A DNA stretch of 64,000 bases from Blasia pusilla (GCA_050084515.1 CM114271.1:16368001-16432000), one strand, 5' to 3'; shown: positions 34,252 to 47,900, counted from the stretch's first letter. Numbers and translations: made by a program. The notes: generated by a model not told the origin, from the sequence alone.

Positions 34252-37200
34252 ATGCCAATCATCCCATCTCTAGGGAAAAAAACAATAATACTCAATTTTT
34301 TTCTAACATATATTTTGTAAAGGATAAACATGGACGAACCCATGTGCAAAAGAACTCATTCATGTGTGCAAGACAAAGGGAAACATACAATATACTTTAT
34401 ATTATTATTGGAGAGTGCCTCTTCAATTTTCAAACTCCTCACCTTTGACACTTGGTACATTCAACCAACAAGATCGCTCACCTTGTGAGCCAATAGGATT
34501 GCTTGAAATTTATTTTAAACGGCTCTTGAGAATTTTGAGAGTTAATTATCATTTTGGGTGGTAATTTAAACTCGTGCCTCACACATGCTTACACTAATAT
34601 TAAGTATATCATATGCACATAAGTACCATATATGAGTATGAGGTTTTAATCTGTTTGAAATGGAGGGATAGCTATATATGGTTTCAAATCTATGATTATA
34701 ATGGGGAACAAATATTGAAAAAATGCAAACCCCTTATTTCAAGTAAGAGAAACTTAGACCCTATCTTAACATATCTGAGAAGTCATATTTTCTCTTAAAT
34801 AATCACTATTGTAGGCCCGTGCGATGCACAAGTTTAAATTACCTCTCAAAATGATAATGAACTTTCTAAATTATTAAGGGTCATTTTAAATCAATGTTGA
34901 GCGATCCTACTAGCTCAAAAGGCTAGTAATCCTATTGGCTGAAAATGCCAAGTGTCAAGAGGAGAGTTTGCAAAATGAAGGAGCACTCCCCAATAATAAT
35001 ACAATATCAAAGAGTGTAGGTACCATTTGTATATCAATCATGGTAGAAAAAAAAAATTCTTGAAGGTAAGGATGAAGAAGCCTACAACATATAGAGAAGG
35101 CTATCAAAATAATAATTTATGATACATCAAAATCAATGGATGTTTTGCACATGTAGTTTCCACTTTTGTTATGATGATGTTCCACAAACTTAGGGAACAT
35201 CACCACTTAGTAATGTTCATATACGTCCCAAAATTTTATTTTCCTTCTTTCGCAAAATTTTCCCAAAATATTACTTAATTTTTCCTCCAAAATAAACTTG
35301 AAAAATAGAAAATTGAGCTAGGATTTTCTACTAAGCCTTTACAAAATTTAAATTTAAATGGGAAAAGATAATGAACATGAGGAGACTAAAGACATTTTAT
35401 GAAGAAGGAAAATTTTAAAAATCTAAATTTATTTTTGATATTAAAAATTAATCCTATTATCAAAACCTTCCGCTTATTCTACTCTTTAGCTTAGTGTGGG
35501 ATAAAATTCAAAAGCAATTCACAAGACTTGACGGGCATTGCAGTTGGTGTTCATTTGTAGGATCTCAACATGAGCTAACGCAAATAATTGTGTGATGCTT
35601 CCCATAATTTTCTTTTAAATCTTCCTGCCCTCTCTTATGAAAAAGATTTTCTAGCTGCCCTACAATCATGTTGTGTGTCACGCCAATATGTGTTTCCAAA
35701 TCATGAAGCCACTCTCCAATAAAGGTATAGATGAGTAATTGATTTTTTAGCTTTTTCCAGATCTAAGATTATATGTTCATGCCCTTTTTATCACTAAATT
35801 TATTCATACCTTCTCCTCATTTCCAAAAACATTATGTGGATACATTTTATATGAAAGGCTATTAAAAATTACAATTTTCCCTTACCAAGAATTTTCTATT
35901 TACTTTCTTCCAATAAATTTTTTCCTTCCGATGCATTGACTCTTTAAACTAGTCAAGAGACTTTCAAATACATAATATATTGACAATGGTGATTTTATCT
36001 ATCTCACCATAAGGAAGATGATTGAGTAACATGCGATACATTTTAGAGATCATTCAAAAGTGAGGAAGACTAGATGGAGTTTGAACTTTAACATTATGAG
36101 ATTTCGTAAGGTGATGATTATTTATGACTTTCATTGTTTCCTCAAAACACATATTCATAGTTTTTGAATAATCATCAAGTCGTCCCTTTTCATGATGCAT
36201 CTTTAATGGTTGTCAAAGCTTATTATCGACGACAAGTATTGGTGAAGTTATAGTGGGTACAAGAATTCGCTTCGATATTTTGAGTAGTTGGAGATCACTC
36301 ATCATGAAATTATTTCATAAGTGATCAGATTTTAGTGTTCATGTTTGGTTTATGTAAAGAGTTGAATTCATCGTTTTGCTCCTTGAATTTGCTTCATTTT
36401 TTCTTCTAAAATACTATTTCCAAATCAACTTGTAATCACCTTACTTTTGTATCTCTTTTCAGAATCCCATCCTCCTTCCCTTCATTTTTTTAAAAAAATC
36501 CTCTCATAAGGTTGGATTTTATCCTCATTCTCCTCTTAGGTTTCTTTCGAAAAAAAATTTGAGGATTCTCCTCTTAGTTTTCTTTCTCTTAGTACGCATG
36601 TACTAAGAGAATGTACATGTGCAAATCTCCTGAATAATCTTTGGATATAAAAAATTATAAAAAAGAAAGAAAACACTCAACTCTTTTTAATTATAAAACC
36701 TTCAAATAGAGAGTAAAGAGATATTTCCTCTTATTATGGCTCCAACTATAGTCCATAGGGGTCCTTTGTACCCATAGCTCTCTCCTTTGGAAAGTATATG
36801 TGGAAAAAAAGTCACCTTCAAATCCGTCTTCTTTTTTCAATTTTTTTCCTCAAAGTGATTTAGAGATTCAGAAATTTTTGGTTCTCCATCTTTATTGATT
36901 CATCTCCCATGGACGCCACACCCTCTTATGGCTGCCCCCTAGTTACATCCCCAAGTAGAAGGACCCCTTTTCCCCCCATAGGTTTACATTTGTCCACCTA
37001 TGATACAAATATTTGTACGTAGAACCCCCTTCAAATATTTTCCTCTAAGAAAAAAAAATTAGAGATCAACAATGGCTTGGATCTCCATGTTTATCAACTC
37101 TTCTCCTTTCATTAATCCACGCCTCCCCACCTTCTCAAGGCTGCCACACTAGTTAGGCTCCAACTACATGAACCAATTTTGCAAAGAGCTTTTCCCTTGT

Positions 37201-39983
37201 CCATTTCATCCTAGATGAAAATATAGGTTAAGGAAAATACACTTTTAGATATAATGCCTTTCTAAAAGTACAACTTTAGAGATTCTTGTAGCTCTTTTTT
37301 ATAAATCCATTCCCTCTCATGAGAGTGACTGCACACCTATCCTTTAGGCCAGGCTATAGTAAATATTAAGATGAGTAGGTTCATTTTTGTAGGTCAATTT
37401 GTAACTTATGGATGGATAAGAGAATTTGTGAGGTTCTAACTATGTATGGGATTGGCTAATAGTTATGGTAGAGCACGATCATATGGTGTTCTGCATAGAC
37501 CATTTCTCAAAAGTAGTGATTATTTGAATTGTGTTTGTCTACTTCGACGTTGAGTGTTGAAATTAAAAAATAATTTAGCGGAGGAAAAAGAGGTCTAGCC
37601 ATGAATGTTACTGATTAGAATTCTCGGAAACTATACAAGATGGCGATGCCAACACGACAAAGATGTGTCAAATCATAGTATGATATGCACTTGACATGCG
37701 AAGCTCAAGAATTTTGGCACTTTGACAAAGGAGCCTTCACTTTTCATGTTTTCATTTGTTGAGCTTATCGAAAACGTCGAGCGAACAAATTTCTAGGTCA
37801 ATTTTCCATCTCCCAAAATACATATCCTGACACATCCAACGCGAAATTATTTTAGGTTAGATTTGAATTTCCAAAACTTTCTCACCAAAAGTATCCACCA
37901 GGGAATTTTTTTAGTTCATATTTCCATCCATGGAAATTCTCTACCAAATAAATTTTCATACGAGATTGCTGTCATAAAAACATTCCCACCAAAATTGTAT
38001 TTTTGGAAAAAATGAAAAAAACTAAAATTGGTGGATATTTTCACTACCATTTTCATCTCCATCCTTCCAACCATCTCATCTCAAGGATATCACAATATTA
38101 AATACCTGTTATTTGTATTTGATAGATTTAGCACCACAGGAAATATGATTTCATCCCCAACTATAATATTATTGGAAAATGTTTTCTTAATTTGCAAACA
38201 CATGACAATCATACAACAAAAAAATATTACACATATGAGGGACAGAGTTCTTAAGAAAAAAATTTGACTACAACACGATTAATCAATGCATGGCACCGGC
38301 TCTGTACTAGTATGCTTAACCCTCCAACTAACTAAGGCAAGTAAGTGCAAGAAATCTGTTTGCTACGGGAGCCTGAGAATAAACTACAAATCGCTCCAAA
38401 CTTTGGGACGGGAACCGGTACGCAGAAATGCCGTAAAGTCTCCCCGCTTCGGCAATACGGCAGCGGGGAATCGGCTTTCACCATAGCCGTAAAACAAATG
38501 AAGCACCCTTCACCCGATAAAGTAAAGAGGGCTATCTCATGGCACACTTTGGAAAATAAGGTGTAAGACGACAAACGCGAGATTTGTCGCTTCTTTCAGC
38601 TTTAAGGGCGAAGAGTATCTTTACGAGCAACTGCTCCACTCATCCACTTGACGTCGCAAGCAGGCGCTCTTGGGGTGTTTGAGGTGGACAAGAATCATAA
38701 GATCTTGGCGTTGGTGGCTGGTGAAGAGCTTGCCCATTGGGAGAATTGGTTCTTCAGAGTATGGTAGTTTAATTTAAGAATAGTTGGATAACCCTTTTAG
38801 TTTCCTACTACTCCTCATAATGGCCCCCTCTCTCTGCAGTTCTACAAATGGAAGATAAGTTAGTTGATAAACTTGCTTCTATATGGTCATGAGATGAGAG
38901 AAAGTAAATTTGATGACAGAATGCTTCTGATGGCATATGCACTTTGGATCAATAGAATAGATGGTGCAATCACAACCGTGAGGGGTGATGGCATGACGAC
39001 AAGTTGGGAATTCTTGCTGATGAGTACATTACTGATCCATGTTCCTTGCGGTGAGCACTTGGGATTATGCCCAGTGTATGAGAAGGCAGGTAATGGGAAT
39101 AGTCCATGAACTGCTGCATGTACCGTGACTCCAGAATTCACAGAAACGGCGATTATGGGGTGGAACTCTCAAGTTTAACACTAGAACTTTGGGTCTGCAG
39201 TGGCACTCAAGTTGAAAACTACCCACCCTTGGCAGAGTGGCAGAGAGAATGCCAAACAGAAGAGTCTCAACATCACAATGATGACAAATAATTGCGGACA
39301 GGCCCTGTGTCACCATATAACAATTCTACAGACAGTCATAAAAAAAAGTGACAGATTATCACAACTCCCCGGCAATTTCATAAACTTGCTCGCAACAGTG
39401 GTCCAGAGTAGATAAGAGTTACTAGATTTGGACCCAGTCCAATAAGACCACACTGCTGTCCGTCTTAACGGCAACCGAGTGCTCATCGTGCTCTACCCTA
39501 TATATTAACATACATGCAGTAAGCGAAATAATTAAGTTTAGGTCAGGATGGTAAATGCAAAAGAATATGTGATGAAAACTAGCTAGAGTCCTTAAACCAA
39601 GAGGCATCTTTCGGAATATCTTGGAAGGAGCCGGTCTTGTTAAGGCTAAACAAAAGACATTTAGTAATACCTAGGCTGATCTTTTCCAAGAAAAGACAAA
39701 TGTGGAAGTTTTGTGACCATTCCTACTGCAATGTCGAACGTTTGGGTGAGATCAGTGCCTTAAATCATGAACATTGGACACAGTATTACAGTGAAGACTT
39801 TGAATGATATAATACACCCTTCCATGAGGCGAATAAACATCTTCAGGTTACTTCATGATATTGATGGGACACGAGTCTTCACCATACTATACACATCTCT
39901 TTGCTTCATCGTGCCCAAGGTTTCTCTCAACTCAATACACACGAGGTGTGACTAGTAAATTGCTAAGATAATGGATGAGAGCT
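34252..39983. other. Long AT-rich gap
   Basis: No gene is supported over 5.7 kb. Repeated runs of A and T and short open frames dominate to about 38.2 kb. From about 38.3 kb base composition rises and short open frames appear, but none shows a domain. A small hairpin TTCTCTTAGTAC gcat GTACTAAGAGAA is at 36584-36611. The last few hundred bases should contain the 3' UTR of the PUX10-like gene. Confidence 0.5.
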
Positions 39984-42470
39984 TTAATTATCCTCAACTT
40001 GGACAAAAAGACTGGCATTTGGGTGAAGCCCTGCATCTATAAGAGACAAGTTGAGTTTATCTGGACCATAGACTGTTCGAGGGAAGTTAGATACCAAACT
40101 ATATTTGACCGCATCGCAGGCACCAAGTGAGTCCACATAATCATAAATCTTCCGAACGCTGTCAGTAGAATAAAATCTCCTGTCTTTTCGCTCTCCATTT
40201 GGTAACCGTACAAGTACCTACATGTAACACAGCATTTTTCATCCTTAGATATCATAGAATCATATGCCCAAGCTATGGAAAGTCGGGCCTTTTGACAATG
40301 CAGTTGAGTAACTAAAGGTTGTAAAGGAAAGTCCAGTGATTACTTGAGTGACATTGGAGGCCTTTGCAGGCTCCAACCCCAAAGACATTGCCTTCTCCTG
40401 CCTGCGACGCTCCAAAGCCAATTCCTTCTCTGCAGCTTCTCTGGCTGCTCGTTCCACAGCCTGTTCTTCTTCTCTTTTCTTCCTCTGTGCTTCCTCTTGC
40501 TCTTGTGCTGCCCGCTCAGCTTCTTCTTGGCGTCTTCTCTCTCTCTCCTATTCAAGGGTCAGCACGGGAATTCAGAGTCTCCATCCACTTGACAATTTAT
40601 TCTCACAACTGGATGGCTACAATCTGAGGTCAGGGGCACCTGATCACATGGCTCTTTGTGCACTAACTCTGATCACCTATGATATCAAACTTGCAATCTG
40701 ATGAAGCAACAAACAGACTCAGGTGTCTAATGTTTAGAGATAGTAAGCATTTGAGATCCGATTAGTCGGGCAGATTACGAAGGTGCAGCCATGTCAAAAT
40801 CGCAAACAAAAAAGTATCTGCATGCCCTCCCTTGCATGAACAATCTTTTGTACATTGGTTGAAAAGTCAGACCTGATCCGCTTGAAGAGCTGCTTGATAT
40901 GCGGCATCTTGCTCTTCCCTCAAGCGCCTGTTGAGCTGACGTTCTTCCTCTTCAACACGGGCAGCAACAAGCACTGCTCCTTGCTCCTCCACTACTCGCT
41001 GCAGAATGCTTAAAAGCTCACTAGCGGTCCTGGGTCCCTCTATCTGTTGCATCCATTTGGTTCAATTGTCATGACACGTTCAAGTGACGCAAACAAAGCC
41101 CAAAAAAATCCCTTCGCTAAGAATTTTGCACGTAAATTTAGGTGAACGGGAAGGGGGGGTAGCTCCTGCTTTACCAAATCAGTCGTACAGTGAACAGCTT
41201 CTTAAAATGAAAAATAAAAACGCCATCACGACCTAGTGTGAGGAAGAACTGCATGCATACCAGGGTGCTGATCCGCATGAAAATACGGAATGGATCCGAC
41301 GAAAAGTGTGAGGGCAAGAAAACTATCGGCAATCTCACACAGCTGGGACCCTGGGGGAGGTAGAAACTATGAACTGACAAAACGGCTACGTGGAGTAAAG
41401 ATTTGGAGTGTTACTATCAAAAGGGAGCACAAGTACCCAACAATCAGATGCAGACGAAAAAAGTTGGGGACCTGCTGTAAGAGAGCGATACGCTGGTTCG
41501 AAGAAGCTGTAACGATGGCACAAAATGGGAAGGTTGATGCTTTGAGGCTATTGCTCATTTGGAAGCCCTCGCTGGTCCGCACGTCTCCACCCCAAACCAC
41601 AAAATGTTCGTTGATGAACTCTACCACAGTCTCTGAGCACAGACTGCTCTCGCAAAACGATGGGGTGTTCGCGTGCTCTGGGGAGTGTAAATACACAAAT
41701 AAGAACTTATATTGCTGTCCTGCACTCCGCAGAGCCTCCATGAAGCTCATGATCTGAAACGATGGGTGATTCTCCCCATACTCCCTCTCAAAATTCCTCA
41801 TAAAGAGGGTCGCCTCTGACGCTCCGGTGGGCAATGGCAGAAGCGCTCGGCTATTTCTCCTATCACCTATACCTCCGCCCAAACCTAGAGCTCCCAAAGA
41901 AAACGAAACCATCCCTCCAGCCGCCCACATTCCAAGCCCTACCGCCCCATACATGAGGTTGTAGCTTCCCCGGATCATAGAAAACGGCAAGGTTACCAAC
42001 CTCCAAGCGATCCCTGGCGCCTGCAGATTCTGTTGCCCTCGGTATGGATCGTCGAAATCCCTGTACCGATCGTAGTTCAACAAAGTCCTTTCGGGGCTGC
42101 TCGGAAAACCATTATAATTCCCTGCATCAGAATTTCGCCGTCCATGAGAGGCACCATGCTCCTCCTGATCCCGATTGCCTGGAAGCCCGGAATCCCGCTC
42201 AGCTGCAGAGGCCCAGCGACTGGAATCGGCACCCTGCTCCGTCCTCATCGCACTTCTGCCCTCAATTGCAGTGGAAGTCCCTCCTCCCCCCACAAAAGAA
42301 TTCACAGCTGCGTCCAAATCCCATCCGTGCGCCTCCAGAATCTGCGAGGAAAGAGATACATCCCCCACCCCTGTTACATCCTGGAAGTACGCCACCTTCG
42401 CATCATTTTCTCGCGATTCACTCGCCATCGCTACCACTCCCTCCTCTCTTCCGTCTGCACCATCCATCAA
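39984..42470 (-). CDS. PUX10: PUX10-like UBX-domain protein (UBA, hydrophobic hairpin, UAS, UBX), 4 exons
   Basis: Exons on the minus strand: 42470-41472, 41043-40873, 40538-40344 and 40217-39984. All introns are GT-AG, all exons are in phase, giving 532 residues and TAA. The UBA domain is at about 22-62 (ILEAHGWDLDAAVNSFVGGG). A hydrophobic stretch at about 156-200 (RLVTLPFSMIRGSYNLMYGA and onward) suits a membrane or lipid-droplet hairpin. The UAS thioredoxin-like domain is at about 218-333 (FLFVYLHSPEHANT). A long charged coiled coil spans about 334-455 (RLREEQDAAYQAALQADQ). The UBX domain spans about 456-532, with the SNFPRTVYG loop that contacts CDC48/p97. Arabidopsis PUX10 recruits CDC48A to lipid droplets to extract ubiquitinated proteins, and animal FAF2/UBXD8 is similar. 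The start could also be the Met at residue 15. The exon 3 acceptor inside a GA repeat is the least certain splice site. Confidence 0.92.
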
Positions 42471-43652
42471 TTCATGCCCTCGCTAAACCCTAATTCATCG
42501 CCGATCCCTCTCCCCGATCCATCCTGCACCGTTTCCACTCGCGTCTACATCCACCGCATCCAACGCGACCCCGTGAACTCCCTCAATCGCTCTCCGCGTC
42601 ATGAATCTTCAGCGCTTCCTCGCACTTCGCTCCAGAATCTGGGGCTCCGCAGCATTCGTCGCCTCATCTCTCATCATCGAGGAAGAAGAGAGGAGGCGAA
42701 GAATGCACATACGCGGAAGAACCGCAGCTCCTGCCAACTCCAACACGTCCGTCCGTCGGTCCTCGGCCGGCGCCCTCTGACCGGTCCATCCGCGGATTCC
42801 CCAATACCAGATGGGCCGTTTCTGCCCGTGAGATGGAAGTGAAGATCGTACCGCCGAAATTCTGCCACGTTTCGGAGCCGCATAATTTCCCCGATCAATG
42901 AATGCATGTCGTTCTTTTGGGGTCACTAATGGGCGTACTGCGAACCCAGAATGAGCTTTTTCCAAGCCCAGTTCGACAAAGGCACTTACCGAAGGAAGAA
43001 AGTTATTACGGCCACTCCATCGTTTTAGGCGCCTCCATTTCGGGCTACTTAGGTCTGTCTATGATAATACTAGTCTGCTCTCTTTGGATGCTCCCTTTGG
43101 ATGCGCCAATGTCTACCATGTTACCGTGCTTGTAGTTGTTCCTAAGGGTTCGGCAATAAACCCATAACATTCCGCAATAAAATATGTAGGGTGGGAGGGG
43201 TTGGTAGAGTAGATGCTTTTATAAACTCCAAGTGAGTCGGATATTGTGGAAAGATGGTTAGTCTAACCAGCGTGCGGCCCAAGGTAGTTATGTGGTGGGG
43301 TTGATGTAAGTAAATTGAATATTAAGTGTGGGTTTAAGGAGAGTGACTAGTATATGGGCTGGAATTTGGTTGAATTTGGTTGGTTTATGAAATAACAATC
43401 CTTTGTAATTGTGAATGAAGCTTCATTGAGGATTATAACTGAAGAATCAATATGGATCAAGGAGATCATGTGTCTATAACATCTGATATCCTGAATGTAA
43501 AATGAAACTAGTTAGCAAGTCTTGAAATCATCTTATAGCTTGTGGGAGTTGATGATGAGCTTGTGCGATAGCAAGAGTATCCCTCCAGCTTTTGTACAAT
43601 GTTGAGCAGATCTACTGAGTAGCTTCTTGAAGCTCAGTAGATAGAGTAGTGG

Positions 43653-43716
<64 letters not shown>

Positions 43717-44521
43717 GCGATGGTATAATTGATTGATGCAGCTTGAGAGGGAGTGTATGATATTCACTAAGTCTGTTCTGATGTGGAACTGAAGGAAGGA
43801 ATAATCCGAACACTTGCATATGGTTGCATTGCTTATAGTGAGGGAGATATCTAAAGGTGCCTCTCTTGATGGTGCTCTTATTCCGATCTTATCATAAGCC
43901 ATGCAACAGTGATGTCAAGTCAAAAATAATATGACGGATAGGAGATAATAAAATAACATGACCAGAACATTTGTGCATTAGTTATGTTGTAGGTATCTGA
44001 AGGAGAAAAAAAAAGGCTTGAATAGGGCAGATATGAGATAGCACAAGACTCGTTGTGATGAGACGATACAAAGGTTGATTACTAGAAGTCATGGCTATTC
44101 ATAATAAGTAGAGAATGCAAGTGGCAAAATGATAGAAGTCATGAATCAGATTGAAACAGCAGCAGAGCTGATGTAAGTAGAAAGCAAAACCTAAACAATT
44201 GCACATATGCTAGTTTAGTTGTCTATAGGATAAAACCTCAAAATGACTAAGTAGAGCTTCATTAGAGCAGAAAGAATAGGACACAAGACTACAAAATGTA
44301 GAACTGTGTCGATTCATCCGCTAAAGTAGTAGATGAGTTAACGAACTAATATATAATTGCTGCCTATTGAGGTTGAAGGAGCTCTAGCAACTATAATTTA
44401 ATTGCATATGTCTGTACAATTTGCAATAGACACAAGAGCAGCTTAGCATCTTAACTAGTAATAAGGAAGAATCAGTAATATATAAATGGAGAAAAGAACA
44501 CAAAATTGGAATGCAACATAC
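42471..44521. other. Upstream region of the PUX10-like gene and gap
   Basis: The GC-rich part next to 42470 is the likely promoter and 5' UTR. From 43.1 kb the sequence is AT-rich and shows no gene. It contains the CT microsatellite listed separately. Confidence 0.5.
43659..43712 (+). repeat. (CT)27 microsatellite
   Basis: An uninterrupted CT dinucleotide run of 54 bases follows GGCTCTAT. Its purity suggests it is young and length-variable. Confidence 0.95.
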
Positions 44522-45400
44522 CTAAGAGGTGCATTTGGGCTTGCTTGGTGACTGTAAGATATTGCTGAAATCACAATTGTTGTTGGAACCACATGCATGA
44601 TCAAGTGGGAAAGATGTGTGAACATCAGGCTTAAAATCACCAATAGCATCTGAACCAGGTGTATGGGATAGTATCACAACTTCATCAAATTCGGGTAAAG
44701 CACGGAAGTGGTCAGGATTATCAACATCTATAGGTAAAGGCTCAAAATCAGGGAGCTGCCCATTATCATTAGCTAGCTTCATCTTTCCATGAGGTGGCTG
44801 GCTTTGGCAGGGGGCAGATCCAACAACATTTCCATGGGAAGATGCATGTCGTGCCTAAGAACCCGAAGCTGAACTAGGCGTATTCCTCTTGAGACTACAT
44901 TGAACAATTTGGCTGCATCTTTTCTAGAGAGAGTTGTTTCCTTGAAATCAACTTTCTTGAAGCGCAGAGCTTCCTTCTGGATCCCTGCATAGAGCAACAA
45001 TGAAAATATAGAAGTAAGCAAAAGAACATGCATGTCAAGGAGCAATCCGAATGGAGATAAAAACACAATGTTAGGGTAGTAATGAATTGCATATACATGA
45101 TGCAGGGGCATTCTTATTCAAACATCGAAACTTAGAGTCCCAAATCTGGCCCTGATTTATAAGTGATTGATTTGTCTCCCAATCACTCCATACTCCCAGA
45201 AAGCTGAGACCAGGCCTAAGTTATCCATGTACTTAATCTGGTTTTTGGTGGGGAAAATGTAACGTGGCTTGTACTCCTCAGGTTCAGCCTTGATGTCATT
45301 GAGAATCATGCTTTCAAAATCAAGGTAGCTTGAGGGCACTTGCTGAGAGTATGTTAGATCCAATAATAAAAATTTTAAATGAAGACAAGAATGCCATGTA
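44522..45400 (-). pseudogene. Unidentified exon-like fragments
   Basis: Three minus-strand stretches look coding but match nothing I know. They are about 45345-45157 (YLDFESMILNDIKAEPEEYK, then IFPTKNQIKYMDNLGLV), about 45000-44780 (ALRFKKVDFKETTLSRKDAA) and 44780-44522 (GQLPDFEPLPIDVDNPDHFR). The second starts after an acceptor-like CTATGCAG, and the third may start after TTCTTAG at about 44860, so they could be exons of one eroded gene. They lie beyond the helicase end of the Helitron on the same strand, so capture of a host gene by the Helitron is possible. No function is proposed. Confidence 0.3.
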
Positions 45401-45489
45401 GGATTGCCAAAGGAATACCTTATTTGAAGTTTTCTCCTGGTGATTGATGTCATTGTTGGAGAGTATTGATGGTGGTGGGAAGAACACTT

Positions 45490-46135
45490 ACAACTAGCAA
45501 CCCATCGGCTCACACGGGTTGGAAGAAGACAAACAAAACAAAAATTGTTTGCAACCCGTCGGAGTCCGAAGGGTTGCTCCAAAAGATTCCTTGGTGCAAT
45601 CCGTTGGAAACCAAAGGGTTGCATCCAGGTGCATCGAGGTATGGTAGCAACCCGTCAGAGTCCGACAAGTTGCACCTCCAGTCCACTATATTAGAAAATT
45701 CAATCCATCGAAACCCAACAGGTTGCAAAGCCACCCACACCGGGTATTATGTTTGCATCCGGGTTGAGGATTCCGAGGCAATTTTTTTCTCTTGCAACCC
45801 GTCGGAGTCCGACGGGTTGCACAAACTGTAGTTCCGGCAGCCGAGTTTGATTGGCCTTGCAACCCGTTGGAGTCCGACGGGTTGCATGTTCCTTACAGAA
45901 GGTCTGGCTTTGCATGCCTTTGCAACCCGTCGGAGTCCAACGGGTTGCATATGCTGTAGGAAAGGCCTGTTTTGAGTGGTTGCAACCGTCGGAGTCCGAC
46001 GAGTTGCATATGCGGTAGGAAAGGCCCTGGTTTGAGTGGTTTGCAACCTGTCGGAGTTCGATGGGTTGCATGTTCTTTACGGAAGGTCTGGCTTTGCATG
46101 CCTTTGCAACTCGTCGGACTCCGGCGGGTTGCAAA
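45490..46135. repeat. Array of about eleven palindromic 28 bp repeats
   Basis: The unit is close to GCAACCCGTCGGA gt TCCGACGGGTTGC, itself a near-perfect palindrome. Copies begin near 45490, 45549, 45596, 45646, 45699, 45794, 45858, 45922, 45982, 46044 and 46106. The left copies are more diverged. The right ones are spaced about 60-64 bases with partly related spacers containing GGTCTGGCTTTGCATGCC. Translation of the array gives only a repetitive peptide, so I do not treat it as coding. It lies beyond the 3' end of the Helitron helicase on the Helitron strand. Confidence 0.88.
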
Positions 46136-46376
46136 GGCATGCAAAGTTGGATTAATGTCATGCTCAAACAATGGAAGCTACATGCTTTGGAGAGGCTGAG
46201 ATGAAGTTCTTGCACTTCGGCTACGGGTTGTGTTACTTCTTGTAGACATAGCTCCAAATAGCTGAAGGCAAGACAAGACAACCTTAGTGTGCTCAAGTCT
46301 GCTGACCAAAAACAGCAAAATCAGAGGGAACGAGTGCACCCAATATTCGCAACTGAGTTCTCCTCCTCGCACAAAA

Positions 46377-46586
46377 CAACATGACATATGGTAGACCTAA
46401 CGCCAAGACTGATTTAATTACCAATAGGCATGGACCATCAATTGTTGAACCTTAGCTTTTGTGAGGTGTCATTGCATAGCCCAACATGACATATGGTAGA
46501 CCTAACGCCAAGACTGATTTAATTACCAATAGGCATGGACCATCAATTGTTGAACCTTAGCTTTTGTGAGGTGTCATTGCATAGCC
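46377..46586. repeat. Tandem duplication of 105 bp
   Basis: 46377-46481 and 46482-46586 appear identical base for base. The unit includes the end of the helicase coding remnant, so the last codons and stop region occur twice. Complete identity indicates a recent event or an assembly artefact. Confidence 0.9.
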
Positions 46587-47900
46587 CAACACCAACGGAA
46601 AGGTTCTTTTAGTATATTTATGAGTGGAGTCATACCTCAACGTTGATAATTTGGTCTTAGTGATTGCTATGTAGTTATCATTGGAGCAAAGCTTCACCAT
46701 GATCTTCACTAACTCGTTATTCATGTAAAAGAGATCAGAAACATATCCAAGAGAGCCATTAGTTGTTGGAACCTTTAAGTTAATGTTTGATGTAAGCATA
46801 ACTCTGCAATGCTTAGCTACAAATGGCAACTGATGGAATGTAGAATCATTTACCCATGAGATGAATTGAGTGGATGCAGGGGCATCAGTAAGTACATTAA
46901 CTTGGACAATGGAAGCATCACCAAAGCATCGCCTCAACGCAAGCAAATTAAATAATGAAACATCTTCATAATGTGTGCATATGATTGTGGTATGTGAAGA
47001 TGTGTAATTAATTGCCGCATCCTCAAACACAAAGCAATCTCCTAAGCACTTGTGTATTTTAGATTCTGAAGGTAATCTGATCGTGATGAAGTTAAGGAAC
47101 TCATTGTAGTAAGTATCTTCTGATTGTCGCATAGGCATGATCGTTGTATGTATCCCAGCATTAGTAAATAAGGGTGAGGAGGTAATATGGCACTTGCGAA
47201 AATAAGATGAAGTCTTATAATTGCACACATGGGGAAGTTGGCAGAGGTCACCAACAAGAATAACTAACTTTTCACCAAAGTGCTGGTTTAATCTCATTGG
47301 TGAAACTTCGTTAACACGCATCGCTACAATCTGGAGCAGCTTAGATGTTAGCATAGAGCACTCATCTATGAAAAAAACTTGGGTAGATCTCAACTTTGCA
47401 TAGGAGTCAGATGTAGTGTGCGTATGTGAAAAATCACCAGGAATAGGAATACCAAATGCAGAGTGCACTGTAGGACAACGACAATTCTTGTCGTGGCAGT
47501 AAGAAGTGGATACATTTTCCTAGATGACCAGAATTTGTACATTAATGATATAAAAAAGGATTTACCATAACCTGGAGGTCCAGAAAGGAGAATCAGCAGA
47601 TCTTATATTCCTTATTGTACTAAAGAGGCTTCTTTGTTCATCATTCAATAAACTAATGTTAGGATCAATGTTGTACTCTGGCATCAACTGTTGAGTATCC
47701 TGATCAGGTTGAGTTGAGTTAACAGTGGCAAGCATTGTGGCTAAGTCCATGGATAGTTCAAGCTGGAGTACTACGGTTGCTTTTGCTATGATTTCATATT
47801 CGTGAACTTGGTTCCATAGGTTTTGGACTACATGGGACTTAATAAAAGCATGTATATCATCCATAGACTTCACAATGTCTCTATAAATGCATTCATGCAA
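46557..47900 (-). pseudogene. Helitron Pif1-family helicase
   Basis: An SF1B DNA helicase that unwinds donor DNA during rolling-circle transposition. It starts with LLNDEQRSLF (motif Q region). Walker A (SGPPGYGKS) is near 47560-47590 but in a shifted frame. Then come HSAFGIPIPGDF, the DEC box (FFIDECSML), motif III (LVILVGDLCQLPHV), the RCFGDASIVQVNVLTD region and the GSLGYVSDLF region. The end is LGYAMTPHKS, where the usual helicase motif VI (HKSQG) is cut after HKS by a frame change at the tandem duplication. The 303-residue block 47468-46557 is open; the junction to the upstream block is broken. Confidence 0.85.

Noticed and set aside
40260-40627. Plus-strand frames rich in Ser, Leu and Cys
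   Set aside because: They are antisense to the coiled-coil exon of the PUX10-like gene.
45490-46135. Regular palindromic repeats with spacers, CRISPR-like at first sight
   Set aside because: The genome is eukaryotic, spacers are related to each other, the repeats are diverged palindromes, and no cas genes are present.
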